Shown: piece after piece, positions 41,907-50,196 of the stretch
Position numbering within the stretch: the first letter of the stretch is position 1
Layout of the letters: each line of letters begins with the position of its first letter
Source: Rhodopseudomonas palustris JSC-3b
Lineage (GTDB): Bacteria; Pseudomonadota; Alphaproteobacteria; Rhizobiales; Xanthobacteraceae
Assembly: GCA_000504425.1 (NCBI GenBank)
Contig: KI632513.1
Coordinates: 3,100,606-3,164,605 of the forward strand
DNA: 64,000 bases
Direction: 5' to 3'
Program-made: the position numbers and the translations under genes
The notes under the pieces: model-generated
What the model was told of the DNA's origin: nothing
The model's input: only the letters and a program-made list of their open reading frames with translations
Database searches by the model: none

Positions 41907-41928
41907 AAAACGAGAACAGGATTAGGTT
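41901..41928 (+). promoter_or_regulatory. Putative sigma-70 promoter of pucBA
   Basis: TTGACA at 41901-41906, a 16-base spacer and TAGGTT at 41923-41928 make a reasonable housekeeping promoter about 215 bases before the pucB start. Confidence 0.6.
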
Positions 41929-41930
41929 TG

Positions 41931-42145
41931 GCATCACTTGATTGTGATGCAGCCCTGCAGGCTGCTCTATATCGAGCTTGGATTGCAGCGACCGCCGTTG
42001 CGACTGGCATCGAACGGTCCCGAGGGCGCGGTGGTCCACTAACACGGTTGCTGCCTCGGCTGATGGCTGGATGCAGCGGCCGCTCAAAAAACCCCACGTG
42101 CGGGTCCAGCACGGAACTGTCCTAGGTTTCTGAGGAGACTAAGTG
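41931..42145 (+). other. Long structured 5' leader of pucBA
   Basis: About 215 bases without a gene follow the predicted promoter. They contain two adjacent inverted repeats, GCATCA...TGATGC (41931-41950) and GCAGCC-CTGCA-GGCTGC (41949-41965), which could act as operator or as RNA hairpins. A strong GAGGAG lies at 42132-42137. The upstream part of this gap, 41774-41862, shows nothing else. Confidence 0.5.
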
Positions 42146-42301
42146 ATGGCAGACGATCCGAACAAGGTCTGGCCGACTGGCCTGACGATTGCGGAGTCCG
42201 AAGAGCTCCACAAGCATGTGATCGACGGCACCCGCGTTTTCGGCGCGGTGGCGATCTTCGCTCACTTCCTGGCGTTCGTTTACACGCCCTGGCTGAAGTA
42301 A
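42146..42301 (+). CDS. pucB: Light-harvesting complex 2 beta subunit
   Basis: PucB is the beta apoprotein of LH2 and binds bacteriochlorophyll a in the intracytoplasmic membrane. The 51-residue protein ([20 protein letters not shown] at the N-terminus) has a single membrane helix with the B850 ligand His in [12 protein letters not shown] and the upstream LHKHVIDG His. ATG 42146 has GAGGAG eight bases upstream. It is followed after 26 bases by pucA. The PpsR-type boxes upstream point to oxygen and light control. Confidence 0.96.
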   Translation: MADDPNKVWPTGLTIAESEELHKHVIDGTRVFGAVAIFAHFLAFVYTPWLK

Positions 42302-42327
42302 TCCGAACGCACTGAGGAGTTGAAATC

Positions 42328-42531
42328 ATGAATCAAGGTCGTATCTGGACCGTTGTGAATCCGGGCGTGGGCCTGCCGCTGTTCCTGGGCAGCGTCGCCG
42401 TTATCGCGATTCTCGTTCACCTCGCGCTGGTGAACAACACCACCTGGTTCCCGAAGTACTGGAACGGCGCTGCTAGCGCTGCCGCTCCGGTTGCGGCGCC
42501 CGCGGCGCCCGCTGCTCCGGCCAAGAAGTAA
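42328..42531 (+). CDS. pucA: Light-harvesting complex 2 alpha subunit with Ala/Pro-rich C-terminal tail
   Basis: PucA pairs with PucB in the LH2 ring. The 67-residue protein has [20 protein letters not shown], the B850 ligand His31 in AILVHLALV and Tyr44-Trp45 in WFPKYWNG, residues that give the red-shifted 850-nm absorption in related LH2. The tail after residue 47 ([20 protein letters not shown]) is longer and more Ala/Pro-rich than common LH2 alpha chains. ATG 42328 has GAGGAG upstream. No pucC assembly gene is nearby, so this is a stand-alone pucBA pair, as is usual for multi-puc Rhodopseudomonas. Confidence 0.96.
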   Translation: MNQGRIWTVVNPGVGLPLFLGSVAVIAILVHLALVNNTTWFPKYWNGAASAAAPVAAPAAPAAPAKK

Positions 42532-42549
42532 GCTTTTTAGCTGACCGTC

Positions 42550-42585
42550 AAACCCCCGGAAGCCACGCGGCTTTCGGGGGTTTTT
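42550..42585 (+). terminator. Rho-independent terminator of pucBA
   Basis: The arms AACCCCCGGAAGCC and GGCTTTCGGGGGTT, with one wobble and a 4-base loop, are followed by TTT. It lies about 20 bases after the pucA stop. Confidence 0.92.
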
Positions 42586-42667
42586 CGTTGTGGGGCGGAT
42601 CTTGTCGGGGATGACGTGCATATCCTTGACTCCGGCCGCGGCGGCGCGCTAAGCGTGGCTGCTTCTC

Positions 42668-42688
42668 TCGAAAAGATTTTCTTTTCGA
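42668..42688. other. Perfect hairpin in the region upstream of ffh
   Basis: TCGAAAAGA-TTT-TCTTTTCGA is followed by a second, weaker stem (CTGGTC...GGCCAG). It lies about 115 bases before the ffh start and may be part of a leader or promoter. No gene is present between 42586 and 42802. Confidence 0.5.
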
Positions 42689-42802
42689 CCCGCCGACTGG
42701 TCCTGGAGGCCAGAGGTCAACGCCCGACAGCGCTGTGCGCCCTCGGGCGCAATCGTGTTTGTGCATGGTCCTTTCGCTAGGACCGCTGGGTGGATTGAGC
42801 CG

Positions 42803-44338
42803 ATGTTCGACAATCTGTCGGAAAAGCTTGGTGGCATTCTCGATCGACTGACCGGGCGCGGTGCGCTCAGTGAGGCCGACGTCGATGCGGCGATGCGTGA
42901 AATCCGCCGCGCGCTGCTGGAAGCCGACGTCGCGCTCGAAGTGGTGCGCAGCTTCACCGAGCGGGTGCGCGAGCAAGCGGTCGGCGCCACCGTGGTCAAG
43001 TCGGTCAAGCCCGGCCAGATGGTGGTCAAGATCGTCCATGACGAGCTGGTCGCCACGCTCGGCTCCGACGTTCAGGCGCTCGATCTCAACACCGTGCCGC
43101 CGGTGCCGATCATGATGGTCGGTCTGCAGGGCTCCGGTAAAACCACCACCACCGCCAAGCTGGCGCGCCGCCTGACCGAGCGCGACAAGCGCAAGGTGCT
43201 GATGGCGTCGCTCGACGTCTATCGCCCGGCGGCGATGGAGCAGCTCGCGGTGCTCGGCCGCGATCTCGGCATCGACACGCTGCCGATCGTTGCCGGCCAG
43301 CAGCCGGCGCAGATCGCGCGCCGCGCCATCGAAGCCGCCAAGCTCGGCGGCTATGACGTGGTGATGCTCGATACCGCCGGTCGCACCACGCTCGACGAAG
43401 CGATGATGACCGAAGCGGCCGAGATCAAGGCGGTCGCCAATCCGCACGAAGTGCTGCTGGTCGCCGACAGTCTGACCGGCCAGGACGCCGTCAATCTGGC
43501 GCGCGCCTTCGATACCCGCGTTGGCCTGACCGGCATCGCGCTGACCCGTATCGACGGCGATGGCCGCGGCGGTGCGGCGCTGTCGATGCGCGCGGTCACC
43601 GGCAAGCCGATCAAGCTGATGGGCACCGGCGAAAAGACCGACGCGCTGGAAGATTTCCATCCGAGCCGCATCGCCGGCCGGATTCTCGGCATGGGCGACG
43701 TGGTGTCGCTGGTCGAAAAGGCCGCCGCCACGCTCGACGCCGAAAAGGCCGCGGCCGTCGCCGAGAAGATGCGCAAGGGCAAGTTCGACTTGGTCGATAT
43801 GCGCGATCAGCTGCTGCAGATGTCCAAGATGGGCGGCATCGGTGGACTGATGGGGCTGATGCCCGGCATCGCCAAGATGAAGAACCAGATCGCCGCCGCC
43901 GGCATCGACGACAAGATCCTCAATCGCCAGATCGCGATCATCGATTCGATGACCCGCGAGGAGCGCAAGAACCCGGACATCCTCAAGGCCAGCCGCAAGA
44001 AGCGCATCGCCGCCGGCTGCGGCCTCAAGGTCGAGGACGTCAACAAGCTGCTCAAGATGCATCGCAACATGGCCGACATGATGAAGGCCGTGGGCCGCGG
44101 CAAGGGCGGGCCGATGGCCGGCCTCGCCAAGGCGATGGGTTTTGGCGGCGGTCTGCCGTCCGCTGAAGAAATCAAAGCCATGCAGGAAAAGGTGCAGGGC
44201 GGCGAACTTCCCGAACTGCCGAAGGAACTGCCGTCCAGCCTGCGCGGCGGCCTGCCCAACATCCCCGGTCTCACCGGGATGAGCGGCAAGCCGACGCTGC
44301 CCGGGCTCGGCGGCTTCCCGTTCGGGAAGAAGAAATGA
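42803..44338 (+). CDS. ffh: Signal recognition particle protein Ffh
   Basis: Ffh binds 4.5S RNA and signal sequences and delivers nascent membrane proteins to FtsY. The 511-residue protein starts at ATG 42803 (MFDNLSEKLGGILDRL). It has the N domain, then the G domain with GLQGSGKTTTTAKLARRL, DTAGRTTLDEAM and TRIDGDGRGGAALS, and a Met-rich M domain from about 300 (LLQMSKMGGIGGLMGLMPG) ending in a Gly/Pro tail. It heads the ribosome-related group rpsP-rimM-trmD-rplS. Confidence 0.97.
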   Translation: MFDNLSEKLGGILDRLTGRGALSEADVDAAMREIRRALLEADVALEVVRSFTERVREQAVGATVVKSVKPGQMVVKIVHDELVATLGSDVQALDLNTVPPVPIMMVGLQGSGKTTTTAKLARRLTERDKRKVLMASLDVYRPAAMEQLAVLGRDLGIDTLPIVAGQQPAQIARRAIEAAKLGGYDVVMLDTAGRTTLDEAMMTEAAEIKAVANPHEVLLVADSLTGQDAVNLARAFDTRVGLTGIALTRIDGDGRGGAALSMRAVTGKPIKLMGTGEKTDALEDFHPSRIAGRILGMGDVVSLVEKAAATLDAEKAAAVAEKMRKGKFDLVDMRDQLLQMSKMGGIGGLMGLMPGIAKMKNQIAAAGIDDKILNRQIAIIDSMTREERKNPDILKASRKKRIAAGCGLKVEDVNKLLKMHRNMADMMKAVGRGKGGPMAGLAKAMGFGGGLPSAEEIKAMQEKVQGGELPELPKELPSSLRGGLPNIPGLTGMSGKPTLPGLGGFPFGKKK

Positions 44339-44409
44339 GCCGTCGCGTCCTGACGAGCTGACCAATCACCGAAATAGCAAACTCAACGAACCTCACTTAG
44401 GAGATATTG

Positions 44410-44733
44410 ATGTCCGTCGTTATTCGTCTTGCCCGTGCCGGCACCAAGAAGCGCCCGTTCTATCATGTGGTGGTTGCCGACTCGCGCTTCCCCCGCGACG
44501 GCCGCTTCATCGAGCGTCTCGGCTACTTCAATCCGCTGCTGCCGAAGGACAACGAAGCCCGCCTCAAGCTCGACCTCGACAAGGTCAAGGATTGGGTCGC
44601 CAAGGGTGCGCAGCCCTCGGACCGCGTGGCCCGTTTCCTCGACGCCGCCGGCATCAAGAAGCGCGAAGCCCGCAACAACCCGGTCAAGGCCGTGCCGCGC
44701 AAGGAGCGCAAGGCCGCCGAAGCCGGCAAGTAA
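44410..44733 (+). CDS. rpsP: 30S ribosomal protein S16
   Basis: S16 is an early-binding small-subunit protein. The 107-residue protein ([20 protein letters not shown]) has the standard core and an alphaproteobacterial basic Ala/Lys C-terminal extension. ATG 44410 has AGGAG six bases upstream; a TTG directly before it is not needed. It lies in the conserved order rpsP-rimM-trmD-rplS. Confidence 0.98.
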   Translation: MSVVIRLARAGTKKRPFYHVVVADSRFPRDGRFIERLGYFNPLLPKDNEARLKLDLDKVKDWVAKGAQPSDRVARFLDAAGIKKREARNNPVKAVPRKERKAAEAGK

Positions 44734-44742
44734 GCCGCTCGG

Positions 44743-45390
44743 TTGGCGCCGGTGAACGCAGGCAAATCGGCCAATGACGGCCCGGTCGCCCCCTCGTCCC
44801 AACCGGACGAGGGTCAGCGCCGTGCCGATCAGCCGAATGTGGCCAGCCCACCGGCCAAGGCGGCGGACAAACGGGTCTGCATCGCCAGAATCGGCGCGCC
44901 GCATGGCGTGCGCGGCGCGGTCAAGCTGTGGCCGTTCACCGAGGATCCGCTCGCGATCCTCGATTACGGTCCGCTGACCAGCAAGGACGGCCATCGCCGT
45001 TTTGTGGTCGAGACCGCGCGCGAAGCCAAAGGCCATCTGGTGGCGACGCTTGAGGGCGTTGCCAGCCGCAATGATGCCGAACGGCTCAATGGCGTCGAAC
45101 TCTATATCGACCGCGATCAGCTGCCGGGCACCGACGCCGACGAATACTACCACGCCGACCTGATCGGCCTCGCCGCGGAAACCACCGCCGGCGAGGCGCT
45201 CGGCCGGGTGATCGCGGTTCATAATTTCGGCGCCGGCGACATTTTGGAAATCGCGCCGCCTTCCGGGCCGACGCTGCTGCTGCCGTTCACCAATGCGGTG
45301 GTGCCGACCGTCGATATCGCGGGCGGCCGGCTTTTGATCGAGCCGCCTGGCGAGATCGAGGGCGATACGCCCGACCATCCCGAGGCCTGA
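44743..45390 (+). CDS. rimM: Ribosome maturation factor RimM
   Basis: RimM binds S19 and helps 30S head assembly. The core starts at about residue 43 with [20 protein letters not shown] and ends with a PRC-barrel domain ([42 protein letters not shown]). Start choice is uncertain: TTG 44743 gives 215 residues and GTG 44752 gives 212. Both leave a disordered N-terminal extension of about 40 residues not found in enteric RimM. It is nine bases after rpsP. Confidence 0.9.
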   Translation: MAPVNAGKSANDGPVAPSSQPDEGQRRADQPNVASPPAKAADKRVCIARIGAPHGVRGAVKLWPFTEDPLAILDYGPLTSKDGHRRFVVETAREAKGHLVATLEGVASRNDAERLNGVELYIDRDQLPGTDADEYYHADLIGLAAETTAGEALGRVIAVHNFGAGDILEIAPPSGPTLLLPFTNAVVPTVDIAGGRLLIEPPGEIEGDTPDHPEA

Positions 45391-45404
45391 GCCTCCACCA
45401 CAGC

Positions 45405-45492
45405 CGTCCTGCCCGGGCTTGTGCCGGGCATCCAGGTCTGTGTACCTCGCAACGAACAAGCCCCTGGATGGCCGTGCAACCGGCCATGACGA
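45405..45492. repeat. Family A-related repeat, diverged
   Basis: GTCCTGCCCGGGCTTGTGCC and GCCCCTGGATGGCCGTGCAA show the family architecture with many differences. It lies between rimM and trmD, splitting an otherwise compact ribosomal operon. Confidence 0.55.
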
Positions 45493-45510
45493 TTTGCAGG
45501 TTTGGCCCTG

Positions 45511-46239
45511 ATGACCTGGCGCGCCACCGTCCTCACGCTGTTTCCCGACATGTTCCCCGGGCCGCTCGGCTTCAGCCTCGCCGGCCGCGGGCTGGCGGCC
45601 GGGCTATGGAGCCTGGAGGCGCGCGACATCCGCGACGCCGCCACCGACCGCCACCGCAGCGTTGACGACACCCCAGCCGGCGGCGGCCCAGGCATGGTGC
45701 TGCGCGCCGACGTGCTGGCGCGGGCGATCGACGCGGTGCCGGACCTTGAGGGACGGCCGCGGCTGGTGATGAGCCCGCGCGGCCGGCCGCTGACCCAGGC
45801 GAGGGTGGCGGAACTGGCGGCCGGGCCGGGTCCGCTGATCGTGTGTGGCCGTTTTGAGGGCATCGACCAGCGCGTGATCGACGCCAGACAGCTCGAAGAG
45901 GTCTCGATCGGCGATTATGTGCTGTCCGGCGGTGAAATCGCCGCGCTGACGCTGATCGACGCCTGCGTCCGGCTGCTGCCCGGGGTGATGGGCAAGCTGG
46001 AATCCTCGACCGACGAGAGCTTTTCGGCAGGCCTGCTCGAATACCCGCAATATACCCGTCCGCAGCTGTTTGAGGGCCTGCCGATCCCGGAAATCCTGCT
46101 GTCGGGCGACCATGCCAAGGTCGCGGCCTGGCGCCGCGCCGAGGCGGAACAGCTCACCCAAACCCGGCGTCCGGACCTGCTGGCGGCACCGCGACACCCC
46201 GTTTGCCAAAAACCGCCAAAAAACGCGACGGACGGGTGA
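45511..46239 (+). CDS. trmD: tRNA (guanine-N1-)-methyltransferase TrmD
   Basis: TrmD makes m1G37 in tRNA, preventing +1 frameshifts. The 242-residue SPOUT enzyme starts at ATG 45511 ([15 protein letters not shown]) and has [25 protein letters not shown] and the knot motif [20 protein letters not shown]. Open codons upstream to 45502 add three residues. A repeat lies between it and rimM. Confidence 0.97.
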   Translation: MTWRATVLTLFPDMFPGPLGFSLAGRGLAAGLWSLEARDIRDAATDRHRSVDDTPAGGGPGMVLRADVLARAIDAVPDLEGRPRLVMSPRGRPLTQARVAELAAGPGPLIVCGRFEGIDQRVIDARQLEEVSIGDYVLSGGEIAALTLIDACVRLLPGVMGKLESSTDESFSAGLLEYPQYTRPQLFEGLPIPEILLSGDHAKVAAWRRAEAEQLTQTRRPDLLAAPRHPVCQKPPKNATDG

Positions 46240-46353
46240 CAACGGTTTTCCGATGCCTTATAGGAGCCCCAAATCCGCGAACAGGCAGGATAACTGGATA
46301 CTCGCGCAGCCTTATGCCGGGATGGCCGGGCGCGCTGCCGATGGAGAATTGCA

Positions 46354-46737
46354 ATGAACCTGATTCAGCAGCTCGAGAAAGAGCAATTCGATAAGTTGTC
46401 CGCCGGCAAGGACATTCCGGAATTCGGACCGGGCGACACCGTGGTCGTCAACGTCAAGGTGGTCGAAGGCGAGCGTTCGCGCGTCCAGGCCTATGAAGGC
46501 GTTTGCATCGGCCGTTCCGGCGGTGGCCTGAACGAGAGCTTCACCGTGCGCAAGATTTCGTACGGCGAGGGCGTCGAGCGCGTGTTCCCGCTGCTGTCGC
46601 CGATGATCGACTCGATCAAGGTGGTGCGCCGCGGCAAGGTGCGTCGCGCCAAGCTGTATTACCTGCGCAACCTGCGCGGCAAGTCGGCCCGCATCGTCGA
46701 GAAGAAGCAGGACCGCGCTGCGGTTGCCGCGAAGTAA
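46354..46737 (+). CDS. rplS: 50S ribosomal protein L19
   Basis: L19 sits at the 30S-50S interface. The 127-residue protein has [14 protein letters not shown] and the core [20 protein letters not shown], followed by the basic C-terminus [23 protein letters not shown] 46354 follows GGAGAATTGCA. It is the last gene of the group and is followed by a strong terminator. Confidence 0.98.
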   Translation: MNLIQQLEKEQFDKLSAGKDIPEFGPGDTVVVNVKVVEGERSRVQAYEGVCIGRSGGGLNESFTVRKISYGEGVERVFPLLSPMIDSIKVVRRGKVRRAKLYYLRNLRGKSARIVEKKQDRAAVAAK

Positions 46738-46762
46738 GTTCGCGTTCCAATCTAATCTGCGG

Positions 46763-46790
46763 AAAAGCGCGGCTCAGCCGCGCTTTTTTG
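46763..46790 (+). terminator. Rho-independent terminator after rplS
   Basis: The arms AAAGCGCGGC and GCCGCGCTTT flank a 3-base loop and run into a T tract, about 25 bases after the stop. Confidence 0.93.
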
Positions 46791-47045
46791 TTGCCCGGCA
46801 GCATGAGCCGACCTGCGATTTCCGAGCGTTGTCGGCCGCGTGCGACGTGGTATAGGAATGGAATGTTTCCAGATCGCCTGCCCGCAACCTTGATCGTGCT
46901 CGACGACCGCAGCCGCCTGCCTTGGCGGTTTTTCGGACGTCTGACCACCGCCGGGCTGATGAACTGACGCGATTGCGCGCAGCGACCTGATCACCTGCGC
47001 ACCCTGCTGCTCCGACAATTCAATTTGGTTTCGAGGACTGACGCT

Positions 47046-48458
47046 ATGTCCGCTGCAAAGCCCACCACGCTGTACGACAAGATCTGGAACGACCATCTGG
47101 TCCATGAGGCCGAGGACGGCACCTGCCTGCTCTATATCGACCGCCATCTGGTGCACGAAGTCACCAGCCCGCAGGCGTTCGAAGGTCTGCGCACCGCCGG
47201 CCGCAAGGTGCACGCGCCGGAGAAGACCTTGGCCGTGGTCGATCACAACGTCCCGACCACCGATCGCAGCAAGCCCAATCCCGATCCGGAAAGCGCCGAT
47301 CAGATCGCCGCGCTCGCCGAGAACGCCCGTGAATTCGGCATCACCTATTTCAACGAATTCGATAAGCGCCAGGGCGTGGTGCACGTGATCGGCCCGGAGC
47401 AGGGTTTTACGCTGCCCGGCACCACCATCGTGTGCGGTGACAGCCACACCTCGACCCATGGCGCGTTCGGCGCGCTGGCGCATGGCATCGGCACCTCGGA
47501 AGTCGAGCACGTGCTCGCGACCCAGACGCTGATCCAGAAGAAGGCCAAGAACATGCGCGTGACCGTCGACGGCAAGCTGCCGGACGGCGTCACCGCCAAG
47601 GACGTGATCCTGGCGATCATCGGCGAGATCGGCACCGCTGGCGGCACCGGCTATGTGCTGGAATATGCTGGCGAAGCGATCCGTTCGCTGTCGATGGAAG
47701 GCCGTATGACGGTCTGCAACATGTCGATCGAAGGCGGCGCCCGCGCCGGCCTGATCGCGCCCGACCAGAAGGCCTATGAGTTCCTCAAGGGCCGCCCGCT
47801 CGCCCCGAAGGGCGACGCCTGGGAAGCCGCGCTGCGCTATTGGGACACGCTGCGCTCCGATGACGGCGCGCATTTCGACAACGAGCTGCGCCTCGACGCC
47901 GCGGCGCTGCCGCCGATCGTCACCTGGGGCACCTCGCCGGAAGACGTGATCTCGATCACCGGCCGCGTGCCGAACCCGGCCGACATCGCCGATGAAGCCA
48001 AGCGCATCTCCAAGGAGCGCGCGCTGGCCTATATGGGCCTGACCCCGGGCACCAAGATCACCGACATCAAGATCGACCGGATGTTCATCGGCTCGTGCAC
48101 CAACGGCCGCATCGAAGACCTGCGCGCCGCGGCCAAGATCGCCGAGGGCAAGACCGTCAACGCCAATGTCAACGCCATCATCGTGCCGGGCTCGGGCCTG
48201 GTGAAGGAACAGGCCGAGGCCGAGGGTCTGGACAAGATCTTCATCAAGGCTGGCTTTGAATGGCGCGAGCCGGGCTGCTCGATGTGCCTCGCCATGAACC
48301 CCGACAAGCTGGCGCCGAATGAGCGCTGCGCTTCGACCTCGAACCGCAACTTCGAAGGCCGCCAGGGTTTTAAGGGCCGCACCCATCTGGTGTCGCCGGC
48401 CATGGCCGCGGCGGCGGCGATCGCCGGTCACTTCGTCGACATCCGCGACTGGAAGTAA
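47046..48458 (+). CDS. leuC: 3-isopropylmalate dehydratase large subunit
   Basis: LeuC with LeuD isomerises 2- to 3-isopropylmalate in leucine synthesis. The 470-residue protein starts at ATG 47046 ([14 protein letters not shown]). It has [19 protein letters not shown], the first cluster Cys in [10 protein letters not shown] and the pair in [13 protein letters not shown], all for the [4Fe-4S] cluster. The 255-base gap upstream has no recognised attenuator. leuD lies 1.7 kb downstream with three other genes between. Confidence 0.98.
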   Translation: MSAAKPTTLYDKIWNDHLVHEAEDGTCLLYIDRHLVHEVTSPQAFEGLRTAGRKVHAPEKTLAVVDHNVPTTDRSKPNPDPESADQIAALAENAREFGITYFNEFDKRQGVVHVIGPEQGFTLPGTTIVCGDSHTSTHGAFGALAHGIGTSEVEHVLATQTLIQKKAKNMRVTVDGKLPDGVTAKDVILAIIGEIGTAGGTGYVLEYAGEAIRSLSMEGRMTVCNMSIEGGARAGLIAPDQKAYEFLKGRPLAPKGDAWEAALRYWDTLRSDDGAHFDNELRLDAAALPPIVTWGTSPEDVISITGRVPNPADIADEAKRISKERALAYMGLTPGTKITDIKIDRMFIGSCTNGRIEDLRAAAKIAEGKTVNANVNAIIVPGSGLVKEQAEAEGLDKIFIKAGFEWREPGCSMCLAMNPDKLAPNERCASTSNRNFEGRQGFKGRTHLVSPAMAAAAAIAGHFVDIRDWK

Positions 48459-48509
48459 CCAACTAACAAGTCTGGAAGTCACCACTTCCAACTTGCTACA
48501 CCGACACGC

Positions 48510-48538
48510 AACAGGCGCCCTCGCGGCGCCTGTTTTGC
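48510..48538 (+). terminator. Terminator after leuC
   Basis: Perfect arms AACAGGCGCC and GGCGCCTGTT with a 5-base loop are followed by a T-rich stretch. This implies that leuC and leuD are not cotranscribed. Confidence 0.85.
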
Positions 48539-48593
48539 TTTGTGGCTGCGTTGATAGCAGCGGCTGTTAATACTCACCTCGCCGCCTCTCCGC

Positions 48594-48683
48594 GTCATGG
48601 CCGGGCTCGTCCCGGCCATCCACGTCTTTGAATCAGCACCGCTGCTAAGACGTGGATGCCCGCGACAAGCGCGGGCATGACGG
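48594..48683. repeat. Family A palindromic repeat, intact
   Basis: GTCATGGCCGGGCTCGTCCC and AAGACGTGGATGCCCGCGAC with GCGCGGGCATGACGG are both present. The centre GGCTCGTCC is intact and matches the IS target exactly, so this copy is an unused target site. Confidence 0.9.
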
Positions 48684-48735
48684 GGTCATTGGTTCGGCCG
48701 ATGGATTAGTTCACACGCTACACGCGCAAGAATGA

Positions 48736-49056
48736 CTACCAGGACGGATCAAAACCGTAGCCGTGATAGAATGGAAAGAACGGCGACATGCCGCTCGGCC
48801 GCGCTGGCGTGAGCGCGCGGGCATCGCTGGGGCGCTTGGCGACGCGGCTGCTGCGGCGATGATGATAACGGGCGCGCTGAGCATCGCGGCGCCGCGCGCT
48901 GAAATCAGTTGCGGGCATAGTCATCGCAGCCAAGTCGTCGCTGATCACACACGGCGAGGGCGACGCCTGACCGGCCTTCGCGGGGCTGGCCAGCGCGGCC
49001 AGCAGCAAGGTGGCAGCAATGCACAATCCGACCCGGGCACTCATGGCTGTCTCCAT
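48736..49056 (-). CDS. Small secreted protein of unknown function
   Basis: The 106-residue protein has a clear signal peptide (about residues 1-28, LCIAATLLLAALASPAKA) and a mature part with an Arg-rich segment (ARRRDAQRARYHHRRSSR) and an aromatic C-terminus (FFPFYHGYGFDPSW). ATG 49056 or 49044 could start it. No family is recognised. The secretion signal supports it as a real gene, but codon evidence is weak. Confidence 0.6.
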   Translation of the reverse strand: METAMSARVGLCIAATLLLAALASPAKAGQASPSPCVISDDLAAMTMPATDFSARRRDAQRARYHHRRSSRVAKRPSDARALTPARPSGMSPFFPFYHGYGFDPSW

Positions 49057-49251
49057 GCGGCATTGGGCAACGCGCGAACGCGGCGCGACTTAAGCGGTGT
49101 CAAACGAACAGAGCGCCGGATCGCATCAACAAACCCCGTCACACCAGAAAGCTAAAACGCTTTCGGTTGTCAGGAAATCACAAACGACGCTCAAATTGGA
49201 TGGTTTGGCGCACCGCCCGGCTTGAACCGCTTCCAGCCGCCGCGCCAGACC

Positions 49252-49578
49252 TCAGCCGCGCCGCCAAAAGCAATTCATGCGCGGCACGATCACCGTGCCG
49301 CTCGGCCGGTATTCCTGCACATAATAGGCGGTGCAATCGCGCACCGCGTTGCGGCCGGGGAAATAGCGCGGATAAACGCCGTAGCCATCGGGCTGATAGC
49401 GCGGATAGACCCGCAGCCGGGTCGGCGGCCGGGAGCTGCGGCTCTGCGCCGACAGTTCGGTCGGCGCCGCCGTTACGGCCACGCTGCTGGCGGTCTGCGC
49501 CGCCGCCGTGCCGGCCAGCGTTGGCAGTCCGGTCATGGCCGCGATCAACGCCAATTCGATGATACCAAGCCGCCTCAT
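49252..49578 (-). CDS. Small secreted protein of unknown function (Tyr/Pro/Arg-rich)
   Basis: The 108-residue protein starts at ATG 49578 (ATG 49593 adds five residues). It has a signal peptide (about 1-28, ending AAAQ), a Ser/Thr-rich stretch and a mature domain with repeated YPRY motifs (RVYPRYQPDGYGVYPRYFPG) and two Cys (RDCTAYY, RMNCFW) that may pair. Similar proteins are, to my recollection, common in Bradyrhizobiaceae as hypotheticals. It follows no operon; the next minus-strand gene, at 48736, may be related only by being secreted. Confidence 0.7.
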   Translation of the reverse strand: MRRLGIIELALIAAMTGLPTLAGTAAAQTASSVAVTAAPTELSAQSRSSRPPTRLRVYPRYQPDGYGVYPRYFPGRNAVRDCTAYYVQEYRPSGTVIVPRMNCFWRRG

Positions 49579-49691
49579 CCTGCACCCCCGCATCCGCGCC
49601 CCGAGCGACGGTCTCCGATCGGCACCGTGCCGTCAACACTATCGCGAGGAGACTTTTTGCGCATCCGCGGCCGATCTTCTACGATGAAACC

Positions 49692-50108
49692 ATGTGGATC
49701 ACTGCAAAATCGCCATCGCTCGCCGAACTGGAACAGATGGCTCATGAAATGTTCGCCGGCCTGCCGGACGATTTCCGGGAGCTGTGCGAGGGGCTGATCA
49801 TCCGGGTCGATGATTTTCCGACCGAGGAGGTGATGACCGAGATCGGCGCGGAGAGCGAATTCGACCTGCTCGGCCTGTTCCAGGGCGTCGGGCTGCCGCA
49901 GCAAAGCCACGACGACATCGCCCGGCTGCCCAACATGATCTGGCTGTATCGCCGCCCGATCCTGGATTATTGGGCCGAGAACGACGAAACGCTCGGCCAT
50001 GTGGTGCGCCATGTGCTGGTGCACGAGATCGGCCACCATTTCGGCCTGTCCGACGAGGACATGGAGGCGATCGAAGCCGAAGCCGAGGAAGAAGCACTGC
50101 AGGGCTAG
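49692..50108 (+). CDS. Metallopeptidase-like (zincin) protein
   Basis: The 138-residue protein has the zinc motif VLVHEIGHHFGLSDEDM (HExxH) near residue 110 and the family features EMFAGLPDDFRELCEGLIIRVDDFP and DIARLPNMIWLYRRPILDYW. These small zincin-fold proteins (DUF1025 type) are widespread but uncharacterised. It starts at ATG 49692, 88 bases before leuD, on the same strand. Confidence 0.9.
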   Translation: MWITAKSPSLAELEQMAHEMFAGLPDDFRELCEGLIIRVDDFPTEEVMTEIGAESEFDLLGLFQGVGLPQQSHDDIARLPNMIWLYRRPILDYWAENDETLGHVVRHVLVHEIGHHFGLSDEDMEAIEAEAEEEALQG

Positions 50109-50196
50109 CGCGCTAGCGTCATCATTCGGCAAAAACGCCCTTGGAGCGGCGCGGCCGCCGGGCTAAAACGCCGGTCTCATCAGGGAAATCATCGAC

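Noticed and set aside
41938-41952. An FNR/FixK-type box (TTGAT-TGTG-ATGCA) in the puc leader
   Set aside because: Only one half matches the consensus well and its position is downstream of the predicted promoter.
46863-46967. A 34-codon frame upstream of leuC as a leucine leader peptide
   Set aside because: Leucines are scattered rather than in a run, and no attenuator stem with a T tract follows before leuC.
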